The notes under the pieces are model-generated. The model saw only the letters and a program-made list of their open reading frames with translations. It did not search any database and was not told the origin of the DNA. Of a stretch of 15,618 nt of DNA, positions 13,027 to 15,618 are shown piece after piece; the stretch's first letter is position 1; each line of letters opens with the position of its first letter. The DNA lies in NCBI GenBank assembly GCA_002474345.1, contig DKQD01000107.1, positions 1,591 to 17,208 of the forward strand, in the 5' to 3' direction. This DNA comes from Bacteriovoracaceae bacterium UBA7317. Lineage in GTDB: Bacteria > Bdellovibrionota > Bacteriovoracia > Bacteriovoracales > Bacteriovoracaceae. Position numbers and translations under genes: made by a program.

Positions 13027-15618
13027 TTAACCGGTCTTTTTTTCAAAGTGAGGAAGAGAAATCATAAAGCTTGTTCCGATATTTTGACCTTCTTCAATAA
13101 TAATTTTTCCCCCTAGGGATTCTATATTTTTTATGACGACGTCCATCCCAATTCCTCTGCCTGAGGTTTCTGTCGTTTCGTCTTTAGTCGAAAAAGAAGG
13201 TCTAAAAATTAGGTGCTTAATTTCAGAAGAGTTCATTTCTTCTGCTTCATCTTCCGTTAAAATAGAGTTTGCAATGGCCCTTTTTAAAACCTTTTCTTCA
13301 TTAATCCCTTTCCCATTGTCTTTAATATTTATTTTAATCTCTTCAAAGGTCTCTTTAATTGAGACATTGATGTCTCCCTTGGTTTCAATACCGTGATCTA
13401 CACAATTGGTGAGGAGGTGAATAAAAGATTCTTTTAACATCGAAATGCTTTTTTCTGGAAGGTAGGAGTCATCACCAGAGACATTAAAAGTCACGGCCTT
13501 ATCAAGTTTTTTAGCGGTATTGATGACAATATTTTGAAGGTCAATGGCCATCTTTTTGATATTAATATTGGACAACCTCTCAAGAGTTGAAATGATGGTT
13601 TCGTAATCTTTGGATTTAATAAGTTCTGTAACCTCTTTAACAGTGTCTGTAAGCACAGATTTTTGAACTTCTATTGTATCGCTGACATCATTGAAATCAG
13701 GATTATCAGGGTCGTAGATATCCCCATAAATTTCTTTAACAGTTTCTAGGGCATCGTCAAAAGAATCCTTTAAAGAAGCTCTTTGAATCTCAAAGTCTTC
13801 TTCAAAGCTCTTTTTATGAACACCCTCTTCGAAAAGAGTTATCATTTTACTTTCAATTTTATGAATGTCGCTTGCTAAAAAGTTAAGTCCATAAAGCCTT
13901 GAGAGGCCTTTTAAGGTATGAACGGACCTAAGCACAATGCCTCTATCTTTAAAGTGGTCTTTTAATTCTTTAAGTCTTGCATAGGATTCATAAAAACAAT
14001 GGGTCAGTGAATCTCTAGAATTCGCTACAATAGATTGAAGCTTTTCAATTTTAAGAGCGTTTTGCTGACGCTGCTTTTTGATGTCTGCTTCTAGTTTTTC
14101 TAATTCAGTCACATCCTCAATGATAAACATGATCTTTTCGCAAAGACCATTGTCATAAATAGGACTCATCGATGCCTTAAGACTTTTCTTTTCATCTTCA
14201 TCACCTTGGATTAAAAACCTCGTAGGGAATGTATCTCCCACCATAAGCCATTGAAGGTCATCCGCATGGAAAACAATGCTAAAACCAAATTGTATAGAAG
14301 AATACTCATTATCTTCCGGGTCTAATTCTTTGTAAAGAGTGTTCCAAATAGATTTCCCTTCAATCTTTTCACCAAAAATTTTTTCACTAAATTGTGAAAC
14401 AGGATCAATGATAATGCCATCAGGGTTTATGGCAAAAACGGCTTGGGCCATATTATTAATAAGAATTTCAATTTTTTCAACATACTCTCTTAGCTCTTTT
14501 GTTTTATCTTTTACCCTTCTCTCTAGTAATTGGTTAACATCAGCAAGCATCGCAGAGTGTTGTTGCGCGTCCTTTCTTAAATTATTAATTAAGCTTGCAA
14601 GACCCAAAGAAAAGAAAAGTATTTGAACAATAATCGCCACATAAATGGCGTTATCGGAAAGAAAGTTAGTGGGTAAAAGCCCAAGCCCCTGACCAAGCTT
14701 AATAAAGCCTCCTGAAATAACAGCTAAAAAGCCATAGGCAACATATTTTGAAGATTTATGCTTTCTTAGAAAGGACCCTACTCCCCACCAAGCACAAAGT
14801 CCTAGCGGTATACCAATGGTAAAAATAATAACCCTAATCCCAAACCAAAAAGGTAAAAAGAAAGCACAAATTGTATAAATTAAAGCTAATCCCAAGGAAA
14901 CCCTAAAAAGAACGGTGTTGTACTTAGGTTGGCTTTTAATTTCCAGAAAATCGTAAAGGAAAAGTGTTAGGCCGCCACAGGCACCACCTAATCCTAAAAG
15001 CATTCCATGATTATTAAACCAGATGAGTGTTGGTAAAACATAAGCACCAAATCCGGTAATAGCGACAACAAGACAAAGAACTCCTAAAGTGAAAACTGTG
15101 TAATAGAGATATGAAACCATTCTTGTAGAAAAATAAATGAGGGCATGATAAACGGCCATGATAATCATCACTCCATAAAGAACGGAGTAAAGAAACATCC
15201 CCTGGTCCCGGTTTTCGTTATAGGTCTTTTCGGAATAAATTTGCAAGGGGATTTGCATAGCCGCCGTATTTTTAATTTGTAAATAATAAGTTGAAGATTC
15301 TTTAGGATAAATTTTAAAAGGAAAAAAGCGGTGGCTTATTTTCTTTTTAGAAGCGGGTATTTGATCACCACTCACTTCTTTTACCCATTCACCCTTTAAT
15401 TTTTGATAGAGAGTAATTTTATCTATGCCTGGAAATTCATAGATAAAGTAATAAAGGGAATTCTTTTCACTTTGATTTGTTACCGTAAACTTTACCCAAA
15501 ACGTTGAAAAGGTAAAACCCATATTAGGTGAATCTTTTTTAGTCGTTATATATTTTTGGGGATGGTTTCCTTTTAAAATATCATCAAAAGTTAAGTCACC
15601 TTTTTTATCTTCTAAAAT
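13027..15618 (-). CDS. 7TM-DISM receptor fused to PAS, HPt and CheA-type ATPase (5' end outside window)
   Basis: The frame is open to the right edge, so 863 residues are seen and the N-terminus is missing. The Met at 15522 is internal, since the preceding 32 codons (for example LTFDDILKGN) continue the same domain. Order, numbered from the edge: 7TMR-DISM extracellular type 2 domain (1-130), seven membrane segments (about 140-350), coiled coil (about 350-385), PAS (about 385-505), second coiled coil, HPt with phospho-His H567 in VHTLKGLSR, a helical linker, and a CheA-like HATPase. The HATPase has N box LTNCVDHGIE (near 732), DNGKGI and SGRGIGMD (near 817). The protein stops about 30 residues after the last motif, with no CheW-like (P5) domain and no receiver. 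It should phosphorylate its own HPt and pass phosphate to a separate receiver. Confidence 0.9.
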   Translation of the reverse strand: MLEDKKGDLTFDDILKGNHPQKYITTKKDSPNMGFTFSTFWVKFTVTNQSEKNSLYYFIYEFPGIDKITLYQKLKGEWVKEVSGDQIPASKKKISHRFFPFKIYPKESSTYYLQIKNTAAMQIPLQIYSEKTYNENRDQGMFLYSVLYGVMIIMAVYHALIYFSTRMVSYLYYTVFTLGVLCLVVAITGFGAYVLPTLIWFNNHGMLLGLGGACGGLTLFLYDFLEIKSQPKYNTVLFRVSLGLALIYTICAFFLPFWFGIRVIIFTIGIPLGLCAWWGVGSFLRKHKSSKYVAYGFLAVISGGFIKLGQGLGLLPTNFLSDNAIYVAIIVQILFFSLGLASLINNLRKDAQQHSAMLADVNQLLERRVKDKTKELREYVEKIEILINNMAQAVFAINPDGIIIDPVSQFSEKIFGEKIEGKSIWNTLYKELDPEDNEYSSIQFGFSIVFHADDLQWLMVGDTFPTRFLIQGDEDEKKSLKASMSPIYDNGLCEKIMFIIEDVTELEKLEADIKKQRQQNALKIEKLQSIVANSRDSLTHCFYESYARLKELKDHFKDRGIVLRSVHTLKGLSRLYGLNFLASDIHKIESKMITLFEEGVHKKSFEEDFEIQRASLKDSFDDALETVKEIYGDIYDPDNPDFNDVSDTIEVQKSVLTDTVKEVTELIKSKDYETIISTLERLSNINIKKMAIDLQNIVINTAKKLDKAVTFNVSGDDSYLPEKSISMLKESFIHLLTNCVDHGIETKGDINVSIKETFEEIKINIKDNGKGINEEKVLKRAIANSILTEDEAEEMNSSEIKHLIFRPSFSTKDETTETSGRGIGMDVVIKNIESLGGKIIIEEGQNIGTSFMISLPHFEKKTG

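Noticed and set aside
15520..15522. Met at 15522 as the start of the CheA-like kinase
   Set aside because: The frame stays open for 32 more codons to the edge and these continue the extracellular domain, so the true start is beyond the window.

Overview
The window is AT-rich bacterial chromosomal DNA with tightly packed genes, several secreted proteins, and purine-rich ribosome binding sites (AAAGGA or AAGGGA type). Two large 7TM-DISM sensor kinases, lysine-rich proteins and secreted START-domain and alpha/beta-hydrolase proteins suggest a low-GC member of the former Deltaproteobacteria. A Bdellovibrionota/Bacteriovorax-like organism is my best guess, but it is inferred from style only. No rRNA, tRNA, CRISPR array, IS element or phage gene was seen.

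Layout. (1) 146-2914, plus strand: a membrane hybrid histidine kinase (7TM-DISM, HisKA, HATPase, receiver). (2) 2973-9169, all minus strand: an orphan periplasmic solute-binding protein, a secreted beta-rich putative outer-membrane protein, a structured 320-base gap ending in a strong terminator, a secreted START-domain protein, a secreted alpha/beta hydrolase, a CheY-like response regulator, and a two-gene unit. That unit is an SDR oxidoreductase broken by one in-frame amber codon, followed by a GST-kappa/HCCA-isomerase-like protein. (3) 9480-12910: an ergothioneine biosynthesis locus. A class-V aminotransferase-fold EgtE candidate is on the plus strand and meets, with an 18-bp tail-to-tail overlap, an egtB-egtD operon on the minus strand. 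(4) 13027 to the right edge, minus strand: a second 7TM-DISM receptor fused to PAS, HPt and a CheA-type ATPase but lacking a CheW domain. Its 5' end lies outside the window.

How the parts fit. EgtD trimethylates histidine to hercynine, EgtB joins hercynine to a thiol donor as a sulfoxide, and EgtE cleaves the C-S bond to release ergothioneine. The route looks complete without egtA or egtC, which suits an EgtB that uses cysteine directly. The two kinases and the stand-alone receiver form signalling modules whose pairing cannot be decided from sequence. The START protein, hydrolase and putative outer-membrane protein suggest envelope or lipid handling, by inference only. The most notable observations are the minimal ergothioneine locus with its antisense overlap, the CheW-less CheA-like receptor kinase, the amber-interrupted SDR, and the hairpin-rich intergenic region at 4749-5068.
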